A stretch of 47,252 bases of DNA from the NCBI GenBank assembly GCA_017435965.1, contig JAFSEA010000059.1, positions 1 to 47,252 on the forward strand, in the 5' to 3' direction. A model generated the notes under the pieces. It saw nothing but the letters and a program-made list of their open reading frames with translations, made no database searches and was not told the DNA's origin. The first letter of the stretch is position 1; every line of letters begins with the position of its first letter. Source of the stretch: Oscillospiraceae bacterium (lineage in GTDB: Bacteria > Bacillota > Clostridia > Oscillospirales > JAAYXM01). The translations under genes were made by a program, and so were the position numbers. Below are positions 24,665 through 33,904 of the stretch, piece after piece.

Positions 24665-25510
24665 TTAAATCAAAGCAGAATATGCACCACCGTCTGAAAT
24701 CTTACCGCGACTCAGGGCAATCAATGCACCGTATTCTTCTTTTCCGTCAATCAGAACTTTGTCGGGTTTGTATGCAAGCATAAGAGAAAATGGTGCGCTT
24801 ACGGTTTTATAGGGGAGCAGTTTGAACATTCCGTAGGCGGAGATTCTGTCAAGTGCAAGAGAAAAACTCTCCGGATTTTCACGGTCAAGTATATCTCTGA
24901 CTTGTGGGGGAAAAGCATCTCTTAAAACGGAATAGTCAGAGATTATGACAGGGGCGTTTGTTTTTGGATCGCGCAATGAATTTCCGGTGTCGTGGAGTGC
25001 GTTTGCATTCACGGTTGCTCCGCCTGAAAAAATCGTAATGCGGCTTATTTTTCGATCGGCACGTGATGCGGAACGATTAAAAACCAACGAAAAAAGTATG
25101 TAGGATATAATTGATACGCATATGAGGAAAGGTGCGGATATGTGAAGATAATAGATTCCGTTGTTCATTTCAACAAGAGTTCCCGAGCCTAAAAAAGTTG
25201 AAGCGAAAACAACGCCGCCGAACGCAAGTGAAGTGAGAAGAAAAACCAGGAGCTTTTTTATAAAGAATGTCCACCCAAAGGAGATAAGCACCATAAGGGA
25301 AGAGGTGGCAAGCTTTGAAAAAAGTGCCGAAAGAAATTCCATTTCCGGAAAAAATGAAGCAACTGCATAGACAGCACCGATGAAGCTTCCGCATAAAAGT
25401 CGCCACCGACGTATTACGGCGGATTGAATTTTACCGCTTGCGAATAAGATGAGATAGTTGATAATAAAATTTATCAGGAAAAGAATGTCAATGTAAATCA
25501 CCCGGGTCAT
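24665..25510 (-). CDS. spoIIGA: sigma-E processing peptidase SpoIIGA
   Basis: Membrane-bound aspartic protease that activates pro-sigma-E in the mother cell during sporulation. The N-terminal half has about five hydrophobic helices (residues 5-140). The C-terminal protease domain carries the catalytic motif ALHDTGNSLRDP with D174. The length of 281 residues is in the family range. GGCGGTGA lies upstream of the ATG at 25510. It is transcribed with sigE, 18 nt apart. I found no convincing Spo0A box in the 100 bp upstream. Confidence 0.95.
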   Translation of the reverse strand: MTRVIYIDILFLINFIINYLILFASGKIQSAVIRRWRLLCGSFIGAVYAVASFFPEMEFLSALFSKLATSSLMVLISFGWTFFIKKLLVFLLTSLAFGGVVFASTFLGSGTLVEMNNGIYYLHISAPFLICVSIISYILFSLVFNRSASRADRKISRITIFSGGATVNANALHDTGNSLRDPKTNAPVIISDYSVLRDAFPPQVRDILDRENPESFSLALDRISAYGMFKLLPYKTVSAPFSLMLAYKPDKVLIDGKEEYGALIALSRGKISDGGAYSALI

Positions 25511-25611
25511 AAATAATTCACCGCCTTTGTTTAGGATTTATTTTATACCGTGGGTGATGTAAAAAATGTCTAAAGCTGATAGGTGAAAAAATTATTATGG
25601 AGGAAATTCGG

Positions 25612-26067
25612 ATGTCTCGCAAAAAAACAAAGTTTATTTTTATTTTTACGGTAATGGCTGTAGTTTTGATTTCAGTAATGCTCATACTTCGAGAAGAGGA
25701 TACCGAAGCTTTGCCTGCTCAAAATGCCGAGGATATAATTAGTGAAAGGATAAAGTCGGAAATTCCGATAAGCGACATAAAAATTTCAGGCGATGGTAAA
25801 GTGTTTGAGATAAATGCAAAGACTCCGAAAGAGAAGATATTTGTATTCCTTGAGGAAAAACTTGGCGACACAGGTGAAAAAATGCGCATATTTTCTTCCT
25901 TTATGCCCGATGAAATACAATTCAGATGTGAAGTGACCTTGGTTGCGGTTGAAGGAGAAAAAGGAGCAAAACCGACTGTAACTCATATGTCACTCAACGA
26001 ATATGAAATACCGTCCTCACTTTTGGAGAATATAGTCGATTTTCCCTTGATTTCAGTTGGGTTTTAG
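25612..26067 (+). CDS. membrane-anchored protein of unknown function
   Basis: 151 residues from ATG 25612, chosen because GGAGG at 25600-25604 is its ribosome binding site; an ATG at 25597 lies inside that region. One N-terminal helix (FIFIFTVMAVVLISVMLIL) anchors an extracytoplasmic domain of about 125 residues with alternating beta-rich and charged segments (ISDIKISGDGKVFEINAKTP, FRCEVTLVAVEGEKG). I do not recognise the family. It is divergent from spoIIGA across about 100 bp, so a sporulation or envelope role is possible but not shown. The promoter of the next gene overlaps its 3' end. Confidence 0.75.
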   Translation: MSRKKTKFIFIFTVMAVVLISVMLILREEDTEALPAQNAEDIISERIKSEIPISDIKISGDGKVFEINAKTPKEKIFVFLEEKLGDTGEKMRIFSSFMPDEIQFRCEVTLVAVEGEKGAKPTVTHMSLNEYEIPSSLLENIVDFPLISVGF

Positions 26068-26075
26068 GCTATAAT
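26047..26075 (+). promoter_or_regulatory. sigma-A promoter of the aconitase-like hydratase gene
   Basis: TTGATT at 26047-26052 and TATAAT at 26070-26075 with a 17-nt spacer. The box lies within the 3' end of the preceding gene; GAAAGGGTG then leads to the ATG at 26105. Confidence 0.85.
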
Positions 26076-26104
26076 AGTGTACATAACAGAAAGGGTGTAT
26101 ACAA

Positions 26105-28351
26105 ATGATTTCTTTATCAAAAAGCGGCGTCTATCTTAAGGATGGAAGCCTTCTCTCTCTCCGCGATGCTTCGGCTCTCGGACTTGATGCCCCGGGTGAG
26201 GCAAAAAAGAAAACCATGGCGTATTCTATTTTGGAGGCACATAATACCTCCGATACAATGGATTCGCTCAAAATCAAGTTTGATGCAATGGCATCCCACG
26301 ACATTACATATGTCGGAATCATCCAGACAGCTCGTGCATCGGGACTTGAGAAGTTTCCGCTTCCCTATGTCCTCACAAACTGTCACAACAGCCTTTGTGC
26401 AGTAGGTGGCACAATAAACGAGGATGACCATCTCTTTGGTCTTTCTGCGGCAAAGAAATACGGCGGTGAGTTTGTACCTGCCCATCAGGCGGTAATACAT
26501 CAGTATATGCGTGAGAGATATGCAGGCTGCGGAAAGATGATTCTCGCATCCGACTCCCACACACGCTACGGAGCTCTCGGCTCTATCTCAATCGGTGAGG
26601 GTGGACCTGAGCTTGCACGTCAGCTTCTTTCAAAGACCTATAATATCGCATATCCCGAGGTTGTCTGTGTATACCTCGAAGGCGCACCGAGACCCGGTGT
26701 AGGACCTCAGGATATAGCTCTTGCAATAATCGGCGCAGTATTCCGTGACGGTCACGTTAAGAATAAGATTATGGAATTTGTGGGTCCGGGTATTGCAAAC
26801 CTCAGTATGGACTTCAGAAACGGCATTGATGTTATGACAACAGAGACATCCTGCCTCTCATCCATCTGGGAAACAGACAAGACCGTATGCGATTTCCTCA
26901 CAGCTCACGGCAGAGGCGATGAATATAAGCCGCTTCACCCGGAAAACGGTGCATATTATGATTGCGCTGTATGTGTTAACCTCTCAAAGGTTGAGCCGAT
27001 GATTGCACTTCCGTTCCATCCGTCAAATGCATTCAAGATTTCCGAGCTCAAGGCAAATCTTCCGGAGCTTCTTGCAAAGGTTGACCGTGATGCAAAGGAA
27101 ATGCTCGGTATTGATGATAAATCAGTTTCACTTCTCAATAAAATCAAAAACGGTGAACTCTATGTTGAACAGGGCTTTGTGGGCGGTTGCTCCGGCGGTC
27201 TCTTCCAGAACATTCACCGCGTCCGTGATATACTTAAGGGCAACACCACCGGTGACGGTGCATTCTGGCTCTCGGTATATCCTGCAAGCTCACCCATGTC
27301 TATGGAGCTTATGCGTGACGGTACTCTTGCAGACCTCACAGCGGCAGGTGTAAGCATCCGTTCCTGCTTCTGCGGTCCTTGCTTCGGTGCAGGTGACGTT
27401 CCTGCAAACGGTGCACTTTCCATCCGCCACGCAACACGTAACTTCCCCAACCGTGAAGGTTCAAAGCCGGGAGACGGACAGATTTCCTACGTTGCACTTA
27501 TGGATGCACGTTCAATTGCCGCAACTGCTCTTAACGGCGGTAAGCTTACAAGTGCATTTGAGCTTGGAAATATTCCCGAAGATCCCAAGGATGAGAAGTA
27601 CACATATGATGCAACTCCCTATAAGAGCAGAATTTACTATGGTGTCGGTAATCCTCAGCCGGAAGCTGAACTTAAGTTTGGCCCCAATATTGCAGACTGG
27701 CCCGAGATGATTGGCATGACAGATAACCTTCTCATTTCCGTTGCAAGTGCAATTTATGACCCGGTAACAACAACAGATGAGCTTATCCCCTCGGGTGAAA
27801 CCTCATCCTATCGTTCCAACCCCATAAAGCTCGCTTCCTTTGCTCTTTCGAGAAAGGATCCCGAGTATGTAGGCAGAACAAAGGTTGTTTATGCCGCAGA
27901 GCTTGCACGTCGTGAAGGCAAGAAGGATGCTCTTGATGTATTCGGTGTTGATGGCATTGATATGTCAAAGACCTCTGTGGGAACTTGTGTGTTTGCGCTT
28001 AAGCCCGGTGACGGCTCTGCCCGTGAACAGGCGGCATCCTGCCAGAGAGTTCTCGGCGGTGTTGCAAATATTGCAAGCGAATATGCAACAAAGCGTTATC
28101 GTTCAAACGTTGTAAACTGGGGCATGCTTCCCTTTATCCTCGATGATGCTGAATCCTTCGGCATTGAGGCAAATGACCTCATCTACATCGAAGGTATCCG
28201 TGATATTCTTCTCGGCGATGATGAAGAGGTCAAGGCAACACTCATAAAAGGTGGAGACAAGAAAGAAATAACACTCCGACTTCCGGCACTTACCCGTGAA
28301 GAACGTGACATAATCCTCGCAGGCTGCCTCATAAACTTCTATTCAAAATAA
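26105..28351 (+). CDS. aconitase-superfamily hydratase (YbhJ-like)
   Basis: 748-residue member of the aconitase superfamily, probably a 4Fe-4S hydro-lyase; it looks closest to the YbhJ-type group of unknown substrate. The cluster ligands are C362 (GGCSGG) and C423/C426 ([10 protein letters not shown]). [20 protein letters not shown] is the usual substrate-loop region, and the C-terminal swivel part includes [13 protein letters not shown]. It lacks the compact LeuC size, and no LeuD-like separate subunit is nearby. It is monocistronic, with its own promoter and a strong terminator. The substrate is not deducible; a citrate/isocitrate role is only one possibility. Confidence 0.85.
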   Translation: MISLSKSGVYLKDGSLLSLRDASALGLDAPGEAKKKTMAYSILEAHNTSDTMDSLKIKFDAMASHDITYVGIIQTARASGLEKFPLPYVLTNCHNSLCAVGGTINEDDHLFGLSAAKKYGGEFVPAHQAVIHQYMRERYAGCGKMILASDSHTRYGALGSISIGEGGPELARQLLSKTYNIAYPEVVCVYLEGAPRPGVGPQDIALAIIGAVFRDGHVKNKIMEFVGPGIANLSMDFRNGIDVMTTETSCLSSIWETDKTVCDFLTAHGRGDEYKPLHPENGAYYDCAVCVNLSKVEPMIALPFHPSNAFKISELKANLPELLAKVDRDAKEMLGIDDKSVSLLNKIKNGELYVEQGFVGGCSGGLFQNIHRVRDILKGNTTGDGAFWLSVYPASSPMSMELMRDGTLADLTAAGVSIRSCFCGPCFGAGDVPANGALSIRHATRNFPNREGSKPGDGQISYVALMDARSIAATALNGGKLTSAFELGNIPEDPKDEKYTYDATPYKSRIYYGVGNPQPEAELKFGPNIADWPEMIGMTDNLLISVASAIYDPVTTTDELIPSGETSSYRSNPIKLASFALSRKDPEYVGRTKVVYAAELARREGKKDALDVFGVDGIDMSKTSVGTCVFALKPGDGSAREQAASCQRVLGGVANIASEYATKRYRSNVVNWGMLPFILDDAESFGIEANDLIYIEGIRDILLGDDEEVKATLIKGGDKKEITLRLPALTREERDIILAGCLINFYSK

Positions 28352-28372
28352 GTGATAAAACATAAAAAATAA

Positions 28373-28405
28373 CAAAAGAGCAACTGTTTTGCAGTTGCTC
28401 TTTTG
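28373..28405 (+). terminator. terminator of the hydratase gene
   Basis: Perfect 14-bp stem CAAAAGAGCAACTG (28373-28386) / CAGTTGCTCTTTTG (28392-28405) with a TTTTG loop and T-rich 3' side, 22 nt after the stop codon. Confidence 0.92.
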
Positions 28406-28462
28406 TCGCAATTGTAGCCTTTACCGGATGTCTGTTTTTAGAAAAATAATATTTAGTAAAGG

Positions 28463-28936
28463 TTAGTAGCAAAGATCTACTCCTCGTGTCTTGGAAACAC
28501 TCCATGTTGCCGGGCTCCTCCAATATATGCTTGAGCCGCCGAAACGAAGATTAAGAGATGTTGTGTTATATGGAACTACTCGTATTGTGTAAGTCGAGTT
28601 TTTCTTTAGTGTAATAGAACAGTTTTTCCCGGTCCATTTTTTTGACTTCCACTTAGAATCTCCGCTCTTTTTATAGTATACATTATACGCCATATATCCG
28701 GTTTTGACTTTTTTGGAATAACTTGTACTGATTGCCGGACGATATTCATATTCCCCTTTTGTCTGCGTTAAAGTTATTTTTTCGGATAAAACAGGGAAGT
28801 TTTTCGTATTTACAGTAAAAGTTTTTTCATAATTACAATTTCCTGATATTTGAGAACATACATTTGCGGCGTATGTTGTAGGCACCATAATAATGCTCAT
28901 AACAATAACTAGAATCAGAGCTATTGTTCTTTTCAT
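28463..28936 (-). CDS. small secreted protein of unknown function
   Basis: 157 residues with a clear Sec signal peptide (MKRTIALILVIVMSIIMVPTTYA, cleavage probably after AYA). The mature part is basic, rich in Tyr, Lys, Ser and Thr, and mostly predicted beta (YMAYNVYYKKSGDSKWKSKK, STYTIRVVPY). It has two close cysteines near the N-terminus (VCSQISGNC) and a C-terminal LCY. I do not recognise the family; an adhesion-like fibronectin-type beta sandwich is possible. The minus-strand promoter TTGCAA-17-TATAAT (29014-28986) serves it. It faces a small ribbon-helix-helix-like gene. Confidence 0.72.
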   Translation of the reverse strand: MKRTIALILVIVMSIIMVPTTYAANVCSQISGNCNYEKTFTVNTKNFPVLSEKITLTQTKGEYEYRPAISTSYSKKVKTGYMAYNVYYKKSGDSKWKSKKWTGKNCSITLKKNSTYTIRVVPYNTTSLNLRFGGSSIYWRSPATWSVSKTRGVDLCY

Positions 28937-28985
28937 ATTCCGCCACCTCCTTTCAGTAATGTGTATGAAGCATGCTTACATTTGT

Positions 28986-29056
28986 ATTATAGCACAATTA
29001 TTTAATCATTGCAATACAAATGTTATGCATAAATGTTATAGAATTTGCTATATAAT
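28986..29056. promoter_or_regulatory. divergent promoter region with AAATGTTAT direct repeats
   Basis: The minus-strand promoter TTGCAA (29014-29009) and TATAAT (28991-28986) has a 17-nt spacer and serves the secreted protein. On the plus strand TATAAT at 29051-29056 serves the small RHH gene, with a poor -35. Between them AAATGTTAT occurs twice (29018-29026 and 29031-29039) separated by GCAT, a candidate operator for the RHH protein. Confidence 0.65.
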
Positions 29057-29076
29057 TGTAATGCAGAGGTGGTTTT

Positions 29077-29250
29077 GTGAAAAAGTTCAAAATACCGTCT
29101 ATTCCCCCGACAACGAATAAATGCGTTCGTTTTCCGAATGATGTAATAGCCAAGGTTGAAAGCGCAATTGAGGGGAAAAATTGCACCTTTACTGCTTTTG
29201 TTGTAGAGGCGGTACGAGTAGCGTTGGAAAATATCGAAGAAGATAAATGA
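29077..29250 (+). CDS. 57-residue ribbon-helix-helix-like protein
   Basis: Short gene starting at GTG 29077, with AGAGGTGG about 4 nt upstream and TATAAT at 29051-29056. The product begins KKFKIPSIPPTTNKCVRFPN, continues DVIAKVESAIEGKNCTFTAF and ends VVEAVRVALENIEEDK. The pattern of a short beta strand (CVRFPN) followed by two amphipathic helices fits a CopG/Arc-type DNA-binding fold, and resembles small conserved clostridial proteins with an RFPNxxIxKVE core. It is likely a regulator of itself and of the divergent secreted protein gene; this is inferred from layout. Confidence 0.75.
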   Translation: MKKFKIPSIPPTTNKCVRFPNDVIAKVESAIEGKNCTFTAFVVEAVRVALENIEEDK

Positions 29251-29268
29251 GAACATAAAAGCATTTTT

Positions 29269-29290
29269 TAAGCCGTTTGTAAGCCGTTTG
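29269..29290. repeat. 11-bp perfect tandem duplication
   Basis: TAAGCCGTTTG occurs twice in direct contact (29269-29279, 29280-29290), 18 nt after the RHH gene stop. The rest of the 250-bp gap to the GH20 gene holds a terminator and the GH20 promoter region. Confidence 0.8.
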
Positions 29291-29317
29291 GGGACGTACA
29301 TTTTTTGGCATCATTTT

Positions 29318-29346
29318 AAGGGCGGTGCAATCCACCGCCCTTTTTT
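29318..29346 (+). terminator. terminator downstream of the RHH gene
   Basis: Stem AAGGGCGGTG / CACCGCCCTT with a 5-nt loop (29318-29342) and a run of six T residues. A canonical strong intrinsic terminator. Confidence 0.93.
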
Positions 29347-29501
29347 CTCTGTCTGTTACAAAACAACATTCGCATTCTGTTATTCCGGATGCGGATGTTC
29401 TTTTTTGCAGTTTTTACATGAAAAGTATCAGAATTGATATAGCTATTTATCCTTGAATATGTTAGAATATTTTAAACCGAAGGAAAGGGGCTTGTTTTTT
29501 T

Positions 29502-31844
29502 ATGAAAATAGGTGTGCTTAACGACTTATTGAATAATATTGATTTTTCGTATGGTTTTGAGGGAAGCGGAAGAGAGCTTTCCATTGAAAAGAACGGAAAT
29601 CCAATTGTGGGGGAAACTCTCTCTGCTTTGTGGAATGTTGTGAGAAATTCTCCCATTGAGTTTAAATTAAAACTCGGAGAAAAGGCTTTTGTTGACCGTG
29701 TTGAGATAAAACTCGGAGAAAAGACAAAGATTACAAAAGCGGTTTTGAAGAATGAGGAAAATATTTTTTATACATATACCGCCGAGACGGGAAAGGCGGT
29801 AGAGGAAAAGTCCATAATCCTTGAGGCAGGAGAATTTTTGGACGAGTTTTCACTTATACTTTTTGCAGACTTTTCCGATATAGAAATTCTTTCAATAAAT
29901 CTTTACGGTGCACTTTGTGAAAGAGCAGATATATTCCCGATTCCGAAAAGTGCAGAATATGGCGATAAGAAAATTTCCGTATCGGTATTTTCGTCATATA
30001 GTGCCGATTGCGAAGATGGATTGCGTGCAGGAAAAGTTCTCTCCGAGAAGTTTTTTGAAGCGGCGGAAGTATCTATTTCGGAATCCGATGGCGGAAACAT
30101 TCGCTTTGTAACAGACAGCACGATAAAAGCAGACGGATATGAGCTTGAAGTGGATGAATCCGGTGCAAAAATTTCGGCATCAAATTTCCGTGGCTTTGTA
30201 TGCGGCGCAGAATGCCTTATAAAGCTTACGGATAAATATGGGGTACAAAAGGCAAAAATTTCCGACAGCCCGTTTCTTCCGTTCCGGGGAGTTCATTTGT
30301 TTTTGCCTTCCGTTGAAGAGATGCCCTTTGCAAAAAGACTTATCAAAAATATGATATCGCCTCTCGGATACAATGCAGTAATCATAGAGGTGGCAGGCTG
30401 TATGCAGTTTGATTCTCACCCCGAGATAAATGCTGCTGTTATGAATGCCATAGATATGCACAAAAAAGGACTGTGGCTGAAGTTTGCCCACGATGCGGTG
30501 GCGGCAGGAACGGTTGTTCCAAAAGCAGCAGTTGCAGAATTCGTTGACTATATAAGAAGTTTTGGCATTGAGGTTATCCCCGAGGTGCAGAGTCTCGGTC
30601 ACGTTCAGTTTATGACTCAGGCACACCCCGATATTGCAGAGATTGAGGATGATGCGGAAAATCGTAACATCGACACAAGGGGAGAAGATGCACGTCCCGA
30701 GAAATTCTATCGCCATTCCTATTGTCCTTCAAACCCCAAGTCATATGAGATTCTCTTTGACCTTCTTGATGAGGTGATTGAAGTGTTCAGACCTCGTGAA
30801 TATGTTCATATGGGACACGATGAGGTGTATGAAATCGGAGTATGCCCCATCTGCAAGGATAAAGACCCTGCCCGACTCTATGCCGATGATGTAAATAAGC
30901 TTTATTCATATCTTAAAGACAGGGGACTTAAGATGATGATATGGTCGGATATGATTCAGCCCATCACGAGATATAAAACACCCGGTGCCATTGATATGAT
31001 TCCGAAGGATATCCTCATGCTTGACTTTATCTGGTATTTCCATTTTGACAAGGATATTGAGGATAACCTTCTCAAAAAGGGCTTTAAAGTTGCTGTCGGT
31101 AACCTTTATTCAAGCCATTATCCGAGATATGAATCAAGAATCCGGAAAGAAGGAATGGTCGGAGGTCAGATTTCTGCATGGGTCGGCACAAATGAGCCTG
31201 AGCTTCAGGCAGAAGGTAAGCTCTATGACTTCATAATGACTGCCGAAATGCTTTGGGATGAAAAGTATTCAAAGATTTATACCCTTACCTATGACAATAT
31301 CATAAAAGGCATCATTCCGAAATTCAGAGAAGAGCTTCAGAATAAAAAGTATCCTTCTCTGTCGGAAAATGCAGAGAAGGAAATAGTCCTTGAAAACAGT
31401 ATATCTTTCCCACCGAAGCTTCCTGTTACACAGAAAACCGATATCGACGTGTCCGGAGATTTTGCGAGCCTCATTTTCTGCCATACCGAGCTTTCAAAGC
31501 TTACCCGACTTCCGTGGCAGGGGTATGACGAAACGGGAAGATATATTCTCACATATGACGACGGAAGTGTTGAAAATGTGGCGATAAATAACTGCGGCAA
31601 CATAGGCTATTGGAACAGAAGGCAAAACGACCCTCTTGCTCCGCAGCTATATCGTCATTCGGGATATATATGCACCTTCTCCGCCGACAGCGATGAAGAG
31701 AGAACTGCCTCGGGAGATCCTGTATGCATATACCGCTTTGAGCATATTCTGCCGAAGGACAAAAAGCTTGTGAACATAAAGCTTTGTGAAAATCCAAAGT
31801 TTGACACAAAGATATTTATCAGAAAAATAATCGGTGTGAAATAA
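29502..31844 (+). CDS. family 20 glycoside hydrolase (beta-N-acetylhexosaminidase-like), cytoplasmic
   Basis: 780-residue GH20-type enzyme expected to remove terminal beta-linked N-acetylhexosamine by substrate-assisted catalysis. The catalytic motif is H436-M-G-H-D440-E441, where most GH20 enzymes have HxGGDE. The barrel is also marked by FRGVHLFLPS, IEVIPEVQSLGHVQFM and YCPSNPKSYEILFDLLDEV. About 250 N-terminal residues form extra domains, and there is a C-terminal beta-rich domain. There is no signal peptide, so it acts on imported di- or oligosaccharides. A likely extended -10 (TGTTAGAAT, 29460-29468) and GAAGGAAAGGGG precede it. It is convergent with a murQ operon, suggesting amino-sugar salvage. 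Confidence 0.85.
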   Translation: MKIGVLNDLLNNIDFSYGFEGSGRELSIEKNGNPIVGETLSALWNVVRNSPIEFKLKLGEKAFVDRVEIKLGEKTKITKAVLKNEENIFYTYTAETGKAVEEKSIILEAGEFLDEFSLILFADFSDIEILSINLYGALCERADIFPIPKSAEYGDKKISVSVFSSYSADCEDGLRAGKVLSEKFFEAAEVSISESDGGNIRFVTDSTIKADGYELEVDESGAKISASNFRGFVCGAECLIKLTDKYGVQKAKISDSPFLPFRGVHLFLPSVEEMPFAKRLIKNMISPLGYNAVIIEVAGCMQFDSHPEINAAVMNAIDMHKKGLWLKFAHDAVAAGTVVPKAAVAEFVDYIRSFGIEVIPEVQSLGHVQFMTQAHPDIAEIEDDAENRNIDTRGEDARPEKFYRHSYCPSNPKSYEILFDLLDEVIEVFRPREYVHMGHDEVYEIGVCPICKDKDPARLYADDVNKLYSYLKDRGLKMMIWSDMIQPITRYKTPGAIDMIPKDILMLDFIWYFHFDKDIEDNLLKKGFKVAVGNLYSSHYPRYESRIRKEGMVGGQISAWVGTNEPELQAEGKLYDFIMTAEMLWDEKYSKIYTLTYDNIIKGIIPKFREELQNKKYPSLSENAEKEIVLENSISFPPKLPVTQKTDIDVSGDFASLIFCHTELSKLTRLPWQGYDETGRYILTYDDGSVENVAINNCGNIGYWNRRQNDPLAPQLYRHSGYICTFSADSDEERTASGDPVCIYRFEHILPKDKKLVNIKLCENPKFDTKIFIRKIIGVK

Positions 31845-31952
31845 GAGACATTTTTATATGATAATGATCTGAAATTATATTTTCGCACATCAGGATGGAA
31901 GAAACAGATGGTGAGTATCAAATTCAGATCGGGATTCTTGAACGAAAATGCT

Positions 31953-32762
31953 TTACAACCCTAAAGTTTTTATGACTTCTTTTATTGTCCAGTTATTTTC
32001 TTCAAGAAGATTTATGGCTCTTTCTTCATCGCATTTTACGATATCTCGGACGATGTTTATAACACGTTTTCTGAGCTTTTCGTTGGAGGGCTTGAGGTTG
32101 ACCATCATATTTTCATAGACGTGACCGAGCTTTATCATAACACAGGTGGAAAGCATGGTTGTCACCATCTTCTGTGCAGCCCCTGCCTTCATTCTTGTAG
32201 AACCCATAATTACCTCGGGACCTGTATCGGTAACTATGGAAATATCCGATTCAACATCAAGGCGACTGCCGAAGTTGGAGGAAAATCCGATGGTTTTGCA
32301 ACCGACAGTCCGGGCATAAGCAAGTGCATCGGCAACATATGCCGCATTCCCTGCTGCAGAGATTCCCACAATACGATCGTTGGAGGTGAGATTTAATGCT
32401 TTCAGATCGGATATTCCGGAAGACGCAATATCTTCTGCATTTTCGCTTGAAGAAAATACTCGCTCACGTCCTCCTGCAATAAGTCCCACAACTGTATCGG
32501 GAGAAACGCCGTAGGTGGGAGGACATTCCGTTGCATCAATGATTCCAAGCCTGCCCGAAGTGCCTGCACCTATGTATATAAGTCTTCCGCCTTTTCGCAT
32601 ACCTTCTTCTATGCAATCTGCGGCTTCGGCGATTTTTGGAAGAGCATCGTTTATCGCCTTTACTGCGTTTTCGTTTTCTGCCTGAATAAGGGAAAGAATA
32701 CCTATGGTTGATTCTTTGTGAATGTTCATTGTTGCAGGATTTCGCATTTCTGTTTTGTTCAT
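31953..32762 (-). CDS. murQ: N-acetylmuramic acid 6-phosphate etherase MurQ
   Basis: Cleaves the lactyl ether of MurNAc-6-P to give GlcNAc-6-P and D-lactate, for peptidoglycan amino-sugar salvage. The SIS-domain motif IYIGAGTSGRLGIIDATECPPTYG is diagnostic. GPEVIMGSTRMKAGAAQKMV follows, and a C-terminal UBA-like segment ends the protein (DEERAINLLEENNWTIKEVIKTL). At 269 residues it is slightly short but complete. Its start overlaps the stop of the upstream HTH-kinase gene as ATGA, showing translational coupling. No MurP-type PTS gene is nearby. Confidence 0.95.
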   Translation of the reverse strand: MNKTEMRNPATMNIHKESTIGILSLIQAENENAVKAINDALPKIAEAADCIEEGMRKGGRLIYIGAGTSGRLGIIDATECPPTYGVSPDTVVGLIAGGRERVFSSSENAEDIASSGISDLKALNLTSNDRIVGISAAGNAAYVADALAYARTVGCKTIGFSSNFGSRLDVESDISIVTDTGPEVIMGSTRMKAGAAQKMVTTMLSTCVMIKLGHVYENMMVNLKPSNEKLRKRVINIVRDIVKCDEERAINLLEENNWTIKEVIKTLGL

Positions 32763-33868
32763 TTTTTTAATGTCTCCTTATACATTTTCTTTGCAAGACG
32801 GACAGCACCGGATACCGGCTCACAGTCAAGCTTTCTGATATCAAAGTCATACTTATTGCCGAGGGAAGTCTTAAGATAAGAAATTGTAAGCGGGTCATTT
32901 GTGAGACCGCCTGCAAGGATAAGGGGTATCTTTTTGGTGGAAAGCTTTTCTGCATTTGCAAGAACGAATATGGCGGCATTTTCCATATTATGTTTGATTA
33001 TATCATTGGCAGTTTTATCGCCTATCCTTGCCGCTTCATAAACAAAATGAGCAAAGGATGCAACGTATTTCTTGCCCTTGTCGTATATATGGAAAAGAAG
33101 ATTCTGAGGAGAAGTAAACCCTGCCTTATCCATAAGGAGAGTTATCTTGCTTTTCTTTCCACAACCGTCCTTTTCACGGTAGTATGTAATAAGAGCTTCT
33201 CTGCCGATATCAAAGGCACTTCCGCCATTGTCTATAAAATAACCTCTTCCGCCGACCTGAGAACGCTTTCCGTCTTTCTGGAGAAAGGAGCAAACGCCTG
33301 TTCCGAGAATAAGGGTTATGCCGTCGGAGGAATCAAGACCTGCCGCAATTATATTTGCGTTGTCGGTGTCTGCCTTGTAAGCCATAAAGCCAAACTTTGA
33401 AAAGAACTCATCAAAGTGCTTTTCCATACCTCCCGATGTACAGCCTGCTATGCCGGCAAAGCATACCACGGAAGAGAAGGAAAGCCCTTCGCAGATGTCA
33501 TAGATTCCTTTTTTCAGTATCTCCGTTGCACGTTCAATCCCTATGTCAATGGGGTTTGAACAGTCGGTGCATATTTCCCTTATGGGAGTGCCGTCGGCTT
33601 CCGCGAGGGAAAGAACCGTTTTGGTTCCACCGCCGTCAATGCCGAGAAGATAAGCCTTGCCACCGTCGGCAAAAAGGGCTTCCACGGTTGTTTTAAGATA
33701 TGACGAGAGAGAAAGAAGCACCTCAATATCGGGAATACTTTGTGCACATTCCCACTTGCTGACCGCCTTCTCGGAACAGCCTGCCGCTTCTGCAAGCTCC
33801 TTTTGGGTTATGTTCATCTTTTTTCGAAGCATTTTGATGTTTTTTGCAAATCTTTCTTCTATGCTCAT
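32759..33868 (-). CDS. HTH regulator fused to a BadF/NagK-type sugar kinase
   Basis: 369-residue fusion. Residues 1-70 are an XRE HTH domain (NIKMLRKKMNITQKELAEAAGCSEKAVSKWECAQSIPDIEVLL). From about residue 72 a BadF/BadG-type ASKHA ATPase begins with YLLGIDGGGTKTVLSLAE and continues with GITLILGTGVCSFL, GGRGYFIDNGGSAFDIGREAL and a late LILAGGLTND. This resembles N-acetylglucosamine kinases of the family. I choose ATG 33868, with GGTGGTGA upstream, over an ATG-like start 15 codons earlier. It is coupled to murQ and driven by a perfect sigma-A promoter. One polypeptide may phosphorylate or sense GlcNAc/MurNAc and control its own operon. Confidence 0.87.
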   Translation of the reverse strand: MSIEERFAKNIKMLRKKMNITQKELAEAAGCSEKAVSKWECAQSIPDIEVLLSLSSYLKTTVEALFADGGKAYLLGIDGGGTKTVLSLAEADGTPIREICTDCSNPIDIGIERATEILKKGIYDICEGLSFSSVVCFAGIAGCTSGGMEKHFDEFFSKFGFMAYKADTDNANIIAAGLDSSDGITLILGTGVCSFLQKDGKRSQVGGRGYFIDNGGSAFDIGREALITYYREKDGCGKKSKITLLMDKAGFTSPQNLLFHIYDKGKKYVASFAHFVYEAARIGDKTANDIIKHNMENAAIFVLANAEKLSTKKIPLILAGGLTNDPLTISYLKTSLGNKYDFDIRKLDCEPVSGAVRLAKKMYKETLKK

Positions 33869-33904
33869 AAAGTCACCACCGGCTCTGAATTGCTTTCTGT
33901 CTTG

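Noticed and set aside
25511-25611. Spo0A box upstream of spoIIGA
   Set aside because: No TGTCGAA-like match was found; the nearest sequence, TGTCTAA, is too weak to call.
28463-29250. Toxin-antitoxin pair made of the RHH-like protein and the secreted protein
   Set aside because: The genes are divergent rather than co-operonic, and the partner has a signal peptide and no toxin motif.
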